NCBI GenBank assembly: GCA_030789695.1
Contig: CM061141.1
Coordinates: 325,547,938-325,611,937, forward strand
Reading direction: 5' to 3'
Length of the DNA: 64,000 nucleotides
Source of the DNA: Scilla litardierei
Taxonomy: Eukaryota > Streptophyta > Magnoliopsida > Asparagales > Asparagaceae
Of this stretch, positions 11,077 to 23,340 are shown one piece after another. Within the stretch, counting starts at the first letter, position 1, and each line of letters opens with the position of its first letter. The notes beneath the pieces were generated by a model. It did not search any database and was not told the origin of the DNA. It worked only from the letters and a program-made list of their open reading frames with translations. The position numbers and the translations under genes were made by a program.

Positions 11077-12011
11077 TGTAGTTGACCGGTGCTTTACTCG
11101 GCATTAATTAGACTAAGACATGCCTAGTCAAACCCCCTTCAACACTTAAATTAAGCCGATGTTGAAGCTAGGATTTAATTTCATTTCACATACATTACAT
11201 TTTGAAAAAATAAGTTATTAACATGCATCATGTACAAGTGTATAACAACGATTATTTTGGAAGAGACACATGCCAATTTTATTATATCTAAACATAGTTA
11301 TTTTGAAAGCATATGCTAACATTAACGGGAATATATTTATTACTTGTGCAGATGGCGCCCTTTCCTTTATCTGTTGTTATTATTACCATGTTAGACGGAT
11401 TGATACGGCTTGGACATTGCATGGGTGTTGTGGTATTTGTTGGATTGGTCATAAGCGCCATTCCACAACGAATAAATTTGGAGAATTTTTCTAGATGATT
11501 GTACTTCGGGTCGGGTTGAGTGCAACATGATACTATTGTTCGCTCCCAACTGTGGGAGCGAACAATAGTATCATGTTGCACTCAACCCGACCCGAAGTAC
11601 AATCATCTAGAAAAATTCTCCAAATTTATTCGTTGTGGAATGACGCTTATGACCAATCCAACAAATACCACAACACCCATGCAATGTCCAAGCCGTATCA
11701 ATCCGTCTAACATGGTAATAATAACAACAGATAAAGGAAAGGGCGCCATCTGCACAAGTAATAAATATATTCCCGTTAATGTTAGCATATGCTTTCAAAA
11801 TAACTATGTTTAGATATAATAAAATTACCAAAATAATCGTTGTTATACACTTGTACATGATGCATGTTAATAACTTATTTTCCCAAAATGTAAGGTATGT
11901 GAAATGAAATTAAATCTTAGCTTCAACATCGGCTTAATTTGAGTGTTGAAGGGGGTTTGACTAGGCATGTCTTAGTCTAATTAATGAAGAGTAAAGCACC
12001 GGTCAACTACA
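11077..12011. mobile_element. Foldback-type element: 0.93-kb near-perfect palindrome
   Basis: Two inverted arms, 11077-11548 and 11553-12011, are separated by only four bases (ACTG). By eye they differ at roughly eight positions plus one 13-base insertion in the left arm near 11260-11275. The outer ends read TGTAGTTGACC and GGTCAACTACA. The mirror symmetry makes the same roughly 97-residue frame appear on both strands, which is not evidence for a gene. It may be a foldback or MITE-like transposon. No clear target duplication was found. A transcript through it would form a very long hairpin. Confidence 0.8.
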
Positions 12012-12214
12012 TAATTCCTCAGTAATTCATACACCCAAAACCATCAGTAACAATGTCCTTCCCATATTGAATTTATTCCTTTTATTCCATCAAGATCGGA
12101 ATCAAGAAGGGCGCATCAAAAAACTGGGCTCTAAAAGCTTTCCCTTTCTAATGTACCCTGTAGATAAGGAATTTATATTAAACTTTGCCCGTTAATGATT
12201 TCTACCCATTTTTA

Positions 12215-12330
12215 CCCCCCCCCCCCAAACACACACACACCCACAAAAACTTTTGGGCACATAAAGAAAGAAAAAGAATCCCCCCCCCCACACAAAAACT
12301 TTTGGGCACATAAAGAAAGAATAAGAATTT
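12215..12330 (+). repeat. Two-copy 49-bp tandem repeat with C-runs
   Basis: Two copies of a unit, each made of a poly-C run and then CACAAAAACTTTTGGGCACA, lie 49 bases apart. The first C-run is 12 bases (12215-12226). An AC microsatellite adjoins it. Confidence 0.7.
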
Positions 12331-12845
12331 TTGAACATGGCAATAATTCATTGAATCCAAAGTTGATTCATTTCCCTTTTTGTTTTTTTAGTTTTTCCTT
12401 TTTTTGCTCTTTTGGGTTAACTCTATATATTGAAGTGCCTAAAGGATATTATTTTGTGAAAGATTTGATACTCAGCATTAGCAATCACAATGAATCTTTT
12501 TGCATTGCTGATTATGGTGTTCTTGACATCAAAAAAATGCATCAGAAAATGCAGCATCTGCAATTATCTGACCACGTTCATAGGTACGATGCATTTCAGC
12601 AAATCCAAGACCCAACTGACAGTTGATGTCAATTGAGAGGATGAGCCACATTTTTCAGTTGTCTTCTTTCTGGTTGATATTCCTGACTGTGTAGCATATA
12701 TACCCATTTTATTAGCTCTAACATCTTGACTGCTTTAGCGAGAATAATGTTATTTGAAGATCAAGTGCTTCTTCTTTTTAATCTGTTCACAAACATGTGT
12801 GCGTGCATCTATGTATGTGTGAGTGCTTTTTTCCTTGCTTCTATA
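12331..12845. other. Non-coding stretch
   Basis: No recognisable gene. A frame runs from 12195 to 12626 across the C-runs and a T-rich tract, but it has no family resemblance. Confidence 0.4.
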
Positions 12846-13231
12846 CTTCATTGCCTGCTTCCACTCTGTGTGATCATGGTGCGTGCATCAGTCTGCCTGT
12901 GTTTCTTGTTTCTATACTTCATTTCATACTTCTACCCGGTGTGCTTATAATAGTGTTGAAATTGATAGAAATCACAAATCGATAAAATTTTAAATGAACC
13001 TACTGGATCGGATATCGTGCTAGAAGCAATACTGGAAGCAGAGGTCGCACACGACGTGAACCAGTTCTTCTCCCAACCGGAGAACCATATACATCAAAAG
13101 AGATGTCTAAAGAATGAACTGGTATCCACTTCACATCTCCTACATTATTAGTTCTTACAATATAGAATGTGTGTGTTTATCCCTGAATCGAGGTTACTGA
13201 CGTAAAATATACCTAAAGAATAAAGGGTTAC
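12846..13231 (+). repeat. Dispersed direct repeat, copy 1
   Basis: This segment, from CTTCATTGCCTGC to ATAAAGGGTTAC, recurs in the same orientation at 14569-14905 with many small differences and internal deletions. No coding potential was recognised. It could be two copies of a short mobile element or a local duplication. Confidence 0.7.
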
Positions 13232-14568
13232 ATGCCATCATTTCTCTGATTCTGTCACGATGTAGCACTTCAATGCATATCTCAATAGAAACAACCAGGG
13301 ACAAATTCTTTTTCACCAGCCAGAAGTGCTGAGAAGACTTGCCATAAAATTGAGACAGAGAGTTGCTAATGCTTTAAGGCATGAATGGTGAAGGTTTGGA
13401 TTATTGGCTTGAACGTGGTCTTCTATATGTTATTGGTCTAATATGTCTGCTCAATCTAGAATGGTACTTGTAATATCTATCGAAAATCCTTTTCAGAAAG
13501 GAATACACATTACACGGAGACATAAGATCACAGACCAAAAAGGAAAACACATAACAAATAATACATTGCCTAACTAATTGGAAGTTATTTAACCAGATTA
13601 ATTGGGGATTGTTGAAATAAACAAGTTTGATTTTGAAATGATCCTCTCAATCCCTCAAATCTCTGTAAACCTTCAGCAATTCTATTCACCTATTTAGAAA
13701 GAATGGAAAAGGAGACAAATGGAAGTGTAGTATTAATGACCAGAACACCACCCATGTTAAGAGGTAACTGAAAAAAAATGTTAGAAAAATAATTAATGAC
13801 AATGAAACATAGAGACAATGGTACACACATAAGAAATTAAATTTAGTTTCATTTGAGAATATACTGAGGGCGAATCAGTTGAGATGCTTGATGCTAAAAG
13901 CAAATAGGCATTTGAACCACTTTGCATTTTATATGAAGTAGGAGCTCTTGTTGATCTGTTAATACTTCGAGGAACTACACAAAGAAACACCACTTAGAAA
14001 GGACGAGACACTTTCCTAACTCTCTCCGATGTGCAAATAACTGAAAATATAATATTAGATGAAAATAAGAAGCAGCAGGGGGGTTCATTGCGTAAAAAGG
14101 CATACTTTTGTTGTATGTATCAACCTCGTTATACAAGTGTTAATTGTGTAGAGAAATCCTAGCTTGAGGTTCCTGTTGAATTAGCTGGCTTATTAGTGGC
14201 AGCGGATTCCTTACAAAAGATCTCTGTCAGTTGAGTTTGCATCTATTAGAAACTCTTGACGTTGGTTTTCCCATTTGCTGGGGTTTAATTAGTTGTAGAC
14301 TATGTATGAGCTGCTATTTGTTACAGACCATACCTCCTCTTTGTGCATGCAAAACATGATATAGAACAACAAAAGTGTATTTCCAAATTATGTAATTAAC
14401 CCAAAAGTGTATTCCTATTTGCTTGGTTTTTCTATCGATCACAGAAAGGATCAGCATATTAAAAGCATTATTCCTGTCTTCACAGCTGTACTGATTTGAA
14501 GGATGTTCTTATTTTTTTAATAAAATTTCTCTATCGATACAGAAAGGATCAGCACGTGAACAATATTA
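13232..14568. other. Non-coding stretch between the direct repeats
   Basis: AT-rich sequence without a recognisable gene. A short word (CTATCGATCACAGAAAGG) near 14432 recurs about 100 bases later, just before repeat copy 2. Confidence 0.4.
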
Positions 14569-14905
14569 CTTCATTGCTTGCTTCCACTATGTGTGCTCGT
14601 GGTGCAAGCATGCGCCTGCCTGTGTTTCTTGTTTCTATACCTCATTCCACCCGGTGTGCTTATAATATTGTTGAATTTGATAGAAATCACAAATTTATGC
14701 AATTTCAAATGAACCTACTGGATCAGATATCGTGCTAGAAGCAATACCGGAAGCAGAGGTCGCACACGACGTGAACCAGTTCTTCTCCCAACCAGAAAAC
14801 CAAACATCAAAATAGATGCCGAATGAATGAACTGGTAAGAATGTGTGTGTGTGTCCCTAAATAGAGGTTACTGACGTAAAATATACCTAAAGAATAAAGG
14901 GTTAC
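14569..14905 (+). repeat. Dispersed direct repeat, copy 2
   Basis: Second copy of the 12846-13231 repeat. It is about 50 bases shorter, and the best match is the stretch with GTGAACCAGTTCTTCTCCCA. Confidence 0.7.
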
Positions 14906-15680
14906 GTAAAATTGTGTGTTCTCATTGTTACTCCTTGTCATTGTTACTCATCCATCTGAACTTGACAATAACATTTGATTAACATCAATAGAAGTTAGTG
15001 CTGGACAAATTTTCGATGTGTCTAACCATATTCTTTGTTCCACTACTGCTCTCAGTAATATATTCTATCCCAACTTTTTTACATTTGGCTATCAATTTGT
15101 CTCTCGATTTTTTCAGCAGTTTTATGAATAAATTTCATACCGGGCTAGGAAGCTTTTACTGTTTCTTACTAGCATTATTTCTTTGGCTAGAATCACTCGT
15201 CTCTTGCTCCCTAACCGGATTCACTACCAGAATGCAATCCAATTTGACTGGTATCCTCTATGTTAACGGTATCAATTACCGGATTTATCAAACTTTCAGA
15301 TTCCATAGACCGTGAACATGAAAACAAAAACATAACTTCTTTAATAACAATTTTGAATTTTATATCATTTCAAAATTTTCAACAATACAATACAATAAAA
15401 AAGAACATCAAGTAATATAACAGTTGCTAGGATCCTAAATAAATCACAATTATGCTTTAATACAGAACTCCTATGGTCTCCTATGTTCTGTTCTCCTTCA
15501 CTACTCCTAGAATTTGTGACCAGCCATCAAAAGAAAGCTCCTCTACTAATTGCCTACTTTCTTTCCATTTTTTTTTTGAATGCATACAAGTCTGATTCTA
15601 TTTTAACATTCTGAGACTGATTGTGCAAGATAAATGTAGGATGAGGAGACTTCTCTTTGACATCTTCAACCTTCATATTA
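14906..15680. other. Non-coding stretch
   Basis: No recognisable gene. A 105-codon plus-strand frame at 14998-15315 is hydrophobic but has no family resemblance and no supporting context, so it is not called. Confidence 0.4.
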
Positions 15681-17178
15681 TACTAATTAATTAATCTCTA
15701 ATATGCAGATAACTGAGAGAGCCTTTCCTTGTGATGGAGATATCCATATTTGTCACTGATTTTCAGTGTGATTAACCTAAACAGTAGTATGTAGATAGAG
15801 TAAATCTGACATAAGACGATTATTGTAGCTAGATCATTTTTGTTGATTAGTGCATGTATGATTCAGGGTGAGAAGCTTGTAGGAAGTCTCGGGGGATCAT
15901 TCTCGAAGACATTGAAGCCTTAAAAAAACTCAAGAGATAGCAAAATTTAATTACAAACTGAAAAAACCATCCTAAGAAAAGAAATTAAGGTAACATACAT
16001 CATATATGCATCTACATTTAAATTTCACAAATTAAAGTACCTAGTTTATATAGTTAACAAAGGGGTTAATTGCAAGAACCATGCGTGTTCTAATGGCATG
16101 CTGTACTAATACCCTTAATCCAAGAATTAGCAGAAACTACACAAGATATTAATACACTCCATGTCAATAGAACATGGATGGTTTCTGCTAATTTTCGAAG
16201 ATGCTTTCTACAATATATTTTTTGGATTAGATGGTATTAACACTACTACACCAAAGATGAAGATATTTTCCGCAATTTAACCACACAACTACTATTTTTT
16301 GTGGATTAGATGGTATTAACACTACTACTAATTAATTAATCTCTAATATGTAGATAACTGATAGAGCCTTTCTTGTGATGGAGATATCCATATTTGTCAC
16401 TGATTTTCAGTGTGATTAACCTAAACAGTAGCGTGTTGAAAGAGTAAATCTGACAAAAGACCATTATTGTAGCCAGATCATTTTTGTTGATTAGTGCATG
16501 TATGATTCAGGGTGAGAAGCTTGTAGGAAGTCTCGGGGGATCATTCTCGAAGACTTGAAAGCCTTAAAAAACTCAAGAGATGGCAAAATTTAATTACAAA
16601 CAAAAAAAACCATCCTAAGAAAAGAAATTAAGGTACCATACATCATATATGCATCTACATTAAAATTTCACAAATTAAAGTACCTAGTTTATATAGTTAA
16701 CAAAGGGGTTAATTGCAAGAACCATGCCTGTTCTAATGGCATGCAGTACTACTACCCTTAATCCAAGAATTAGCAGAAGCTACACAAGATATTAATACTC
16801 TCCATGTCAATAGAACAAGGATGGTTTCTGCAAATTTTCGAAGATGCTTTCGACTAATTTTTTGTGGATTAGATGATATTAACACTACTATACCAATAGA
16901 TGAAGATATTTTCCGCAATTTAACCACACACAACTACTAATTTTTGTGTGGATTAGATGGTATTAACACTACTACTAATTAATTGATCTCTAATATGTAG
17001 ATAACTGATATAGCCTTTTCTTGTGATGGAGATACCAATATTTGTCACTGATTTTCAGTGTGATTAACCTAAACAGTAGTGTTTAGATAGAGTAAATCTG
17101 ACATAAGACGATTATTGTAGCTAGATCATTTTTGTTGATTAGTGCTTGTATGATTCAGGGTGAGAAGCTTTTAGGAAA
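15681..17178 (+). repeat. 646-bp tandem repeat, about 2.3 copies
   Basis: Three starts of the same unit occur at about 15696, 16341 and 16988 (marker CTCTAATATG), giving periods of 645 and 647 bases. The third copy stops after about 190 bases at the GAGAAGCTT word, where copia-related sequence begins. Inside each unit the words GGATTAGATGGTATTAACAC recur once more, so there is a shorter internal repeat. No coding potential was recognised. Confidence 0.85.
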
Positions 17179-17599
17179 CCGAGCTGTCTGAAGCTCGAAT
17201 ATTAGAGTTGCTAATCTATGAGTTGCCGATCCTCCGAACTGAGAATCCATGTATTGTAGAAGTCCATTAGCTCGGCATCCCGTATCCGGCTTGTGCAGAG
17301 TCAGATGGGTAGGATCCTAGCACATGCGAGCTAGCTTTGCACAAGATAGCTCAGCTGCACATTTCCAATACTTCTGCAGCGCCTTAATCAAGCCAACTTC
17401 AATAAATCTCCACCTTAGCGAGATTTAGGCATCTGTCACACACTTGACCTTCAATGCACCACCTTGGAAGAGTCACCACTGGTGTTCCCTTCAATTTTTC
17501 TCTGAAAAGCCTAATGCCCCTACCGGGGCTCACCTGGCTCCACCAAGCCTCAACATCATCAACTACAAGCACCGTTGACATCATCTAGGGACAAGCAGC

Positions 17600-19100
17600 A
17601 TAGTGCTTAAACTTAGCTCCCAATACAACCTTAGTTAACATATATGCAGGGTTGTCATCTGTTCCGATTGTCAGCAACTTGATATCATCGTCTTCTTCTC
17701 CTACATTGTCTCGGGCAACGTGATACCTCAAGTCAATATGCTTGGTGCGTGCATGGAAGACCTGATTCTTAGCTAAGTTAACTGCACTTTCGCTATCACA
17801 ATGATCATACTTATTCTAGCAGACTCCTATTTCATCCATCAAGCACATCAGCCATATCGTCTCTTCCACTGCTTCAGTCAATGCCATGTAAGTAGACAGT
17901 GCACAATACAATACACTGAAGTATACTCCACCAACATATCAGAGCTCCTGACATGGTGAAGACGTATCCTTTCATAAATCTCCTTCCATCCCAGTCCTCT
18001 GCAAAATCGGAATCAACATAGCCTACAACTTGCAGACCTTCATTGTGGCTATAATTAAAACTGATGTCAATGGTGCCATATATGTATGTATATTCATTGA
18101 ACAGCTCGCCAGTGTACTTTTCCCGAAATGCATGTATCTACTCACCATGCTGACTGCATATGATAGGTCGGGTTGGGTACATATCATAGCATACATCAAG
18201 GCTCCTACAGCATTGTGTACGGTGTGCTTTCCATGATCTTCTCTTCTTCGGACAATGCTCGGCACAGAGCTTGAAGTGGAGTGCAAGCGGAATAACTACG
18301 AACTTCATACTTTCATAATGAAATCTCTGTATGATAGAACTCAAATAGCGACTTTGTGGAAAAATGAACTGTACCTTCACTTCGAACTCTTGAGATTTCA
18401 ATCCCAAAACACCTCCATGCTTCGCCTAGGTCGTTCGTTTCGAATGCACAACTTAGCTCAGACTTCAGTCTCTACATCTCTACTTTATTTGATAAAGCAA
18501 AGATCGTATCATCAACATAAAGCAAGAGATAGATGAAGAACCCATCATCCAACCTCCGAAGAACACAAAATCATCATAGGGGCTTCGAACATACCTTTAA
18601 TCATTCATCAAAAAGCATTCGAAACGCTTATACCATTATAAATGTGATTGCTTCGGCCCATAGCGCGACTTTTTCAGCCTACGTGCAAGCACATTTCTGC
18701 TCTTATAGCCATCAGGCCGAGACATATAGATCTCCTACTCGAGATCTCCATGCAAGAATGCCGTCTTAACATCTCGTTGCACCAACTTAAGGTCGAGCAG
18801 TGCAACTAATGCCAACAAGATCCAAATTGAGCAATGCTTCACCACCGGAGAGAAGACTTCGTTGTAGTTGATTCCTTGCCTATGCACATAGCCTTTTCCC
18901 ATAAGACGAGCTTTGTGAACTTATCCAACTTCGGCTCCATCCTCTTGGCGTAGACCCACTTACACCCATCGCCTTCTTGCCTTTATGAAGCTCCACCAGA
19001 TCCCATGTTTTGTTCTTCATCAGTGATTTCAAATTCTCGTCCATCGCTTTCTTCACTTGTCTGGGGTTTTCAAAATGTTCTACATCTCTGAAAGATCAAT
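17600..19100 (-). pseudogene. Ca reverse transcriptase-RNase H region (broken)
   Basis: In element order the region shows YVDD-like residues with the following ALSNK stretch (about 18490), a DLSYAVSMVSRYM block (about 18150) typical of the copia reverse transcriptase end, then the RNase H block with YMALTEAVEE and SAVNLAKNQVFHARTKHID (about 17730-17900). It ends with NPAYMLTKVVL near 17640. Several stops and frameshifts interrupt it. In active elements this part copies element RNA into DNA inside the particle. Here it cannot be functional. Confidence 0.75.
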
Positions 19101-19195
19101 ACTTACAACAAAAAACGCGAATGAGACCATCTTAGTGTATCGTGTAGGTCTTCGTATCTCACGCCTTAGTTGCATAGCTACAATGAAATCTTCTG

Positions 19196-19444
19196 CTATG
19201 CAATATGTGGAGAAGAGCTATCTCCACCATCCGACCTTGAACCACCAACATCACCAGCATCTGTCTGAAGTACATCGTCTATAGTCTCTGGTGTAGGCCA
19301 GCTAGAGTCTATGACCGATCTGTCTGGAACCTTGGACACCTCCATGTATACTTGCTTCGTCTGTGTCTCTTTGGGCTCCACCATTGGTTCACGCTCCTTC
19401 AACAATGCTGACTCATCAAACGTCATGTCTTTGCCCACAATCAC
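19196..19444 (-). pseudogene. Ca integrase-reverse transcriptase linker
   Basis: A short open stretch rich in Glu, Lys, Asp and Ser that starts with a VGKDMTFDES-like block. This is typical of the variable region after the copia integrase core. It is flanked by broken pol on both sides. Confidence 0.6.
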
Positions 19445-19728
19445 TTTCCTTCATATCGGACACCACAACTTGTATCACTTGACACCATCGCTAATGCCCA
19501 AGAAGATGTCTTTCTTGGCTCTAGTGTCTAGCTTGTCATCGTTCACAGCATAGTAGCTCAGACAGCCCCATTTAAGCAGAGATTCCTAGTCAAGAACTGG
19601 CTTTCCCGATCAGACCTCCAAAGGAGGTCGTTCACACAGTGCAGCAGTTGGTATTTGATTAACCAGATAGGTCGTGTATGCTAGGGCCTCCACCCAGAAC
19701 TCCTTTGATAGGTCAATAGATAAATACG

Positions 19729-20347
19729 TCAGACATTCTCCGTCAAAGTTTGACTCATCCTTCCAGCTACTCTGTTCTGCTGTGGCATACCACTAAAGGT
19801 GAAGTGTCTTTGAATCCCCTCCAATCTGCATAACTCTTGAAAGAGGTCCGACAAATACTCTCCACCGTTGTCACTTCGGAGCCGCCTGACTTTTCGACAT
19901 GTTTGAGTCTCAACCAACTTCTTCCATTCCATGAACATGCTCAGATCTTGGTCTTTTAACTTCAGATGAAACGCTCAAACCATGCGTGAGTAATCATCAA
20001 TAAAAGATACAACGTAGTGTTTACCTCCCAAAGAGGTTGACCTAGTCGGCCCCCATACGTCGGCGTGAACTTAGTCAAGCGTTCCCTTCATATTATAGAT
20101 GGTCGTCCCAAAAGAAGCTTGTCTGTTTCCCCAAGACACAATTCTCGCATAACTCTATCTTCCCGGTCTGGGCTCCTCTTAAATAATCTCCTTCGATGAG
20201 TTTCTGCAAAGCTATTTCTCTAACATGACCTAGACGCATGTGCCAAATAAGCGAGTCGTCTCTGTCAGCCTCATGGGTCAGAGCTGTTGTGCCAGTCACG
20301 ACTGAACCATCCAAATTGTAGAGGTTGCCTTTACGCTTCCCTTTCAT
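19729..20347 (-). pseudogene. Ca integrase region (broken)
   Basis: The GAG-pre-integrase/zinc block (LIWHMRLGHVRE... CENCVLGKQ) lies at 20093-20347. The core with RLRSDNGGEYLS, holding the second catalytic Asp, and the GMPQQNRVAGRM block where the catalytic Glu is normally found lie at 19729-19938. In this copy the Glu of the usual NG.AER motif is replaced (NRVAGR). Stops and frameshifts separate the pieces. Integrase would insert the DNA copy into the chromosome. Confidence 0.75.
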
Positions 20348-20574
20348 CGATCATAGCTACTTGGGTCACCCTTAGAGCTCCATTCTCCATTGTCACTCGA
20401 CAGCCCTTGGATTCGAGTGAGCCCAGTGATATGAGGTTAAGCTTTAGGTCGGGAATATAGTGTACCTCGTCGATGTCTCGTGTAACACCATCACACATCT
20501 TCATCTAAACTGGTCTGATGCCTGCAGTGCTGCAAGCTCGATCATCACCCAATAGGAATATATTCTTACCACCT

Positions 20575-20802
20575 TCATGGAAGATTGTAAAGTACTCTCT
20601 GTGTGGTGTCATGAAATGAGCATCCAAAGTTGAGCATCCAACTATCTGATGTCACACAATCTGAAGCACCAAGTACCCACTCTTCGACCTCAATGCCTTT
20701 GACGACATTGGCTATCGCGTCGTGCTTCTTCTTTGCTTTCAGACAATCGCTGACTAAATGTCCTTTTTCTTTGCAGAAAGCACATTGGTCCTTCATGAAG
20801 TC
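20575..20802 (-). pseudogene. Ca gag zinc knuckle and protease start
   Basis: A CCHC knuckle (CAFCKEKGHLVSDC) is followed by the retropepsin region. The usual active-site motif in this family is Leu-Asp-Ser-Gly, but here the Asp is changed to Asn and the Ser to Phe (MLNFGCSFH), so the protease is dead. The frame runs on across the Sa insertion: joining 20802 to 53194 after removing one copy of the AAGTC duplication keeps the gag frame open. Confidence 0.8.
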
Positions 20803-21820
20803 TATTGGACATTGGGCACCCCTAATAATGTTTTGATGATTAACAAATGATTATTGCTAATCTCTTTAATCAAGGGTGTGGGACTCATAAATGAAGCCAA
20901 CAAAAGTCAACTTCCAATGAATTGACTCAAATGAAGACTAAGGAGCCTGCCCAAAGGAGAATTCAAATCAAAAGCTTTCAAGGAGGATCAAGAGAGGAGT
21001 GGAAGCTCAAACCAAGACCAAAGAATCAAAGAGGAATCTAGGGCACAAGACCGAAGAATCAAAGAGAAATCTTAGGCATGAAGATGGAACTATGCAATGC
21101 ATCAAAGAAGCCAAATTTGGGTATTTTTGATGTAAATTTTATCCATGCTCTTAGATTATTTGTAGGCTTTAGGATTGGAGCAACACACACTTGCAAAAGT
21201 ATTTAACCCACAAAATGATTTAGAAAAGTTTTAAAATAGTTTAGAAATGATTTCATGAAGTTTTCATAGTCAAAAACACATATATCTGAATTAGAGTCAA
21301 CTATTCTTTGATTAGAGTCTACTATTTTAAATGGTATATAAGCTGTGCTCTCTGGACCCCAAAAGAGTCGACTGCATCGTTACTAGTAGTCGACTGCAGT
21401 TGATTGAGGAGTCGGCTACCAGATGACTGGCAGTCAACTACTTTGAGTTGGCGACACAATGCCACAAGGAAGTTATGGCATCACCACCCATTAAAAGAGA
21501 TTTGTAAATCCACAATATGGTGGTAAGTGCCTAAGTGTTTGTATTACATTTGGTGTAATGTGTTGTAAATATCCTCTTTGAGGTCCTCTTTGGAGAAGAT
21601 GTTTGTTGGATGTATTTGGAAACTTTAGCAAGAGAAGCTAAGTGAACGTTGTAGAAGCCCTCTATTGTGAGGCATTTGCTCTCGTTGGAGAGAGTTGTTT
21701 CGTGGAAAATTCCAATAAGGATGGTGGGGATTGCAGTAGCACAGGGTGGATGAAAGATGATAATTTCATGTGTGTTTCCGATTGTTGATTATCTCTCTCC
21801 CCCCTCTATTACTCACATTT
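20803..21820 (+). repeat. Sa 5' LTR, duplication copy A (truncated)
   Basis: This is the start of the Sa LTR, with GTCGACT words near 21367-21440. Compared with copy B it lacks about 390 bases after GACACAAT (near 21460) and stops near CTCACATTTG, where it is joined to a few bases of Sa gag and then the Gc LTR. Confidence 0.75.
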
Positions 21821-21844
21821 GGATGAAAGATACAATCGGCCTAC

Positions 21845-23331
21845 TATACTGATGCGATTTATTCCCCCAAAGATCAAATCAGTGACAATTTGTAGAAAAA
21901 AATATGAAAAGGTGGAAAATTATTGATTGCAAATAACTAAGAACACAAAATAACGAGTCTCATTGAAGAGGAGACCCTCTCTCATAGCTTTAGATGAACG
22001 GACTAAAGCATAAACATCGTCAATGATGACGCCTAATTGTTCTTCACAATATTAAGCATAAAAGACAAAGACGACTAGACCTAGAATATACCTAGAATAT
22101 AAAACAAGGGAGATTCCAGATCTGCGTTGAAAGACCAAAACGTCCCTCTGGAGGCTAAGTCGCGACCCCACGTCTCTTCCTCCTGAAATAAGTCACCAAC
22201 CCAACCGGTGGCTCGTCCCGCACGATCGAATCGTGTGGGGCCATTCGGCCCATCCCCTAGGGGCGGGTCAGTCGCCGCCTGGGGATGCGGCTCGTCCGCA
22301 TCAATACCCGCCCGTAGAAGAGCCACCTTATCCTCAAGGTGGAAATCTGTGAACTGCTCCTACATCACGTCAAACGCCACCCATGTAGCATCACAGTCCG
22401 GTAAGCCTGCCCAATGTATCAGTACCTCCAACCTCCGTCCCGGACCATGACGTATGGCTCACATCCAGCTGTTCCAACAGCACCTCCATGTCATCAGTAA
22501 GCGTGGGGGGTAAAGCTGACGATACCATCTGATCACCTATCGTCCTCCGTAACTGGGACACATGAAAGACCGGGTGTATCGACGACGAAGAAGGTAACCG
22601 CAATTTGTATGCCACGTGACCAATCCTAGCCACAATCTCATAGGGACCATAATATCGTGACGCTAGCTTCTCATTCCTCCTCTGAGCTAACGATCTCGAC
22701 GATAGGGTCGCAGCTTCAAGTAAACCATGTCGCCCTCCTGAAACAGCACGTCCCGACGGTGCACGTCGACATTAGCCTTCATTACCTGCTGCGCCCTCGT
22801 CAAATGTCTCTGCAACTCCTCCAGCATACCATCTTTCTCCACATATAATTCTCCACCTGTGACACCGAAGTCCCCCTGTGTCTATAACGAATCAACAGCG
22901 ACGGGTCACGATCATATAAGATCCAGAATGAGGTCGTCCCTGCTGAGGAGTGGTATGAGGTGTCATACCAGTGCTTCGTCCAAGCCAACCACCTGTACCA
23001 CTGACGAGAAGTCTCCGAAGCAAAACATCACAAATACGTCTATATGCTACGGTTCACCGCCTCCGTCTGACCGTCCGTCTGGGGGTGATAGGCTATGCTC
23101 CTCTTGAGTACAGTCTCCTGCACTCGAAGTAACTCCCTCCAAAACCCGCTCATGAATACCTGTTCCCTGTCAGACACTATAGCTCCAGGTATCCCGTGTG
23201 GGTGCTTCAAAGGAATGAAGCGAGCAAACTTACTAAACCGATCCGCCACCACAAAAATCAATGTGTACCCCTCTAATCGTGGCAACCCATCGATGAAGTC
23301 CATCGTGACTTCCTCCCAAACCCTCTCCGGC
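21845..23331 (-). pseudogene. Duplicated 3' end of Gc: LTR, chromodomain and integrase (copy A)
   Basis: A second copy of the left end of Gc. The LTR is at 21850-22303 and is preceded by the same Sa-derived flank (GATACAATCGGCC...TATAC). The chromodomain and integrase C-terminal region follow (about 22310-22750), then the integrase core to about 23331. It shares with copy B the missing stretch between the first two catalytic Asp residues (KHPHGIPGAIVSD, about 23180-23215). It is therefore a duplicate of the Gc insertion and not an independent one. Several frames are broken. Confidence 0.8.
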
Positions 23332-23340
23332 ATGAGGTCG

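Larger units (their letters stand above)
17179..20802 (-). mobile_element. Ca: Ty1/copia element, left (3') part, minus strand
   Basis: A decayed copia element read from right to left, with order gag knuckle, protease, integrase, reverse transcriptase and RNase H. That order, with integrase before reverse transcriptase, defines Ty1/copia. Its upstream gag part continues at 53194-53490, on the far side of the Sa insertion. The sequence at 17179-17600 lies beyond pol in element sense and probably covers the 3' untranslated region and part of the 3' LTR, but no LTR end was resolved. The pol style suggests a Tork/Tnt1-like lineage, which is an inference from remembered family features. Confidence 0.8.

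Noticed and set aside
11288..11813. Two identical roughly 97-residue frames on opposite strands
   Set aside because: They are mirror images produced by the palindrome, with no family resemblance or codon evidence.
12726..12985. Cys-rich hydrophobic frames resembling a small secreted protein
   Set aside because: The sequence is repetitive and duplicated near 14.6 kb with a broken frame, and no signal-peptide plus mature pattern is conserved between copies.
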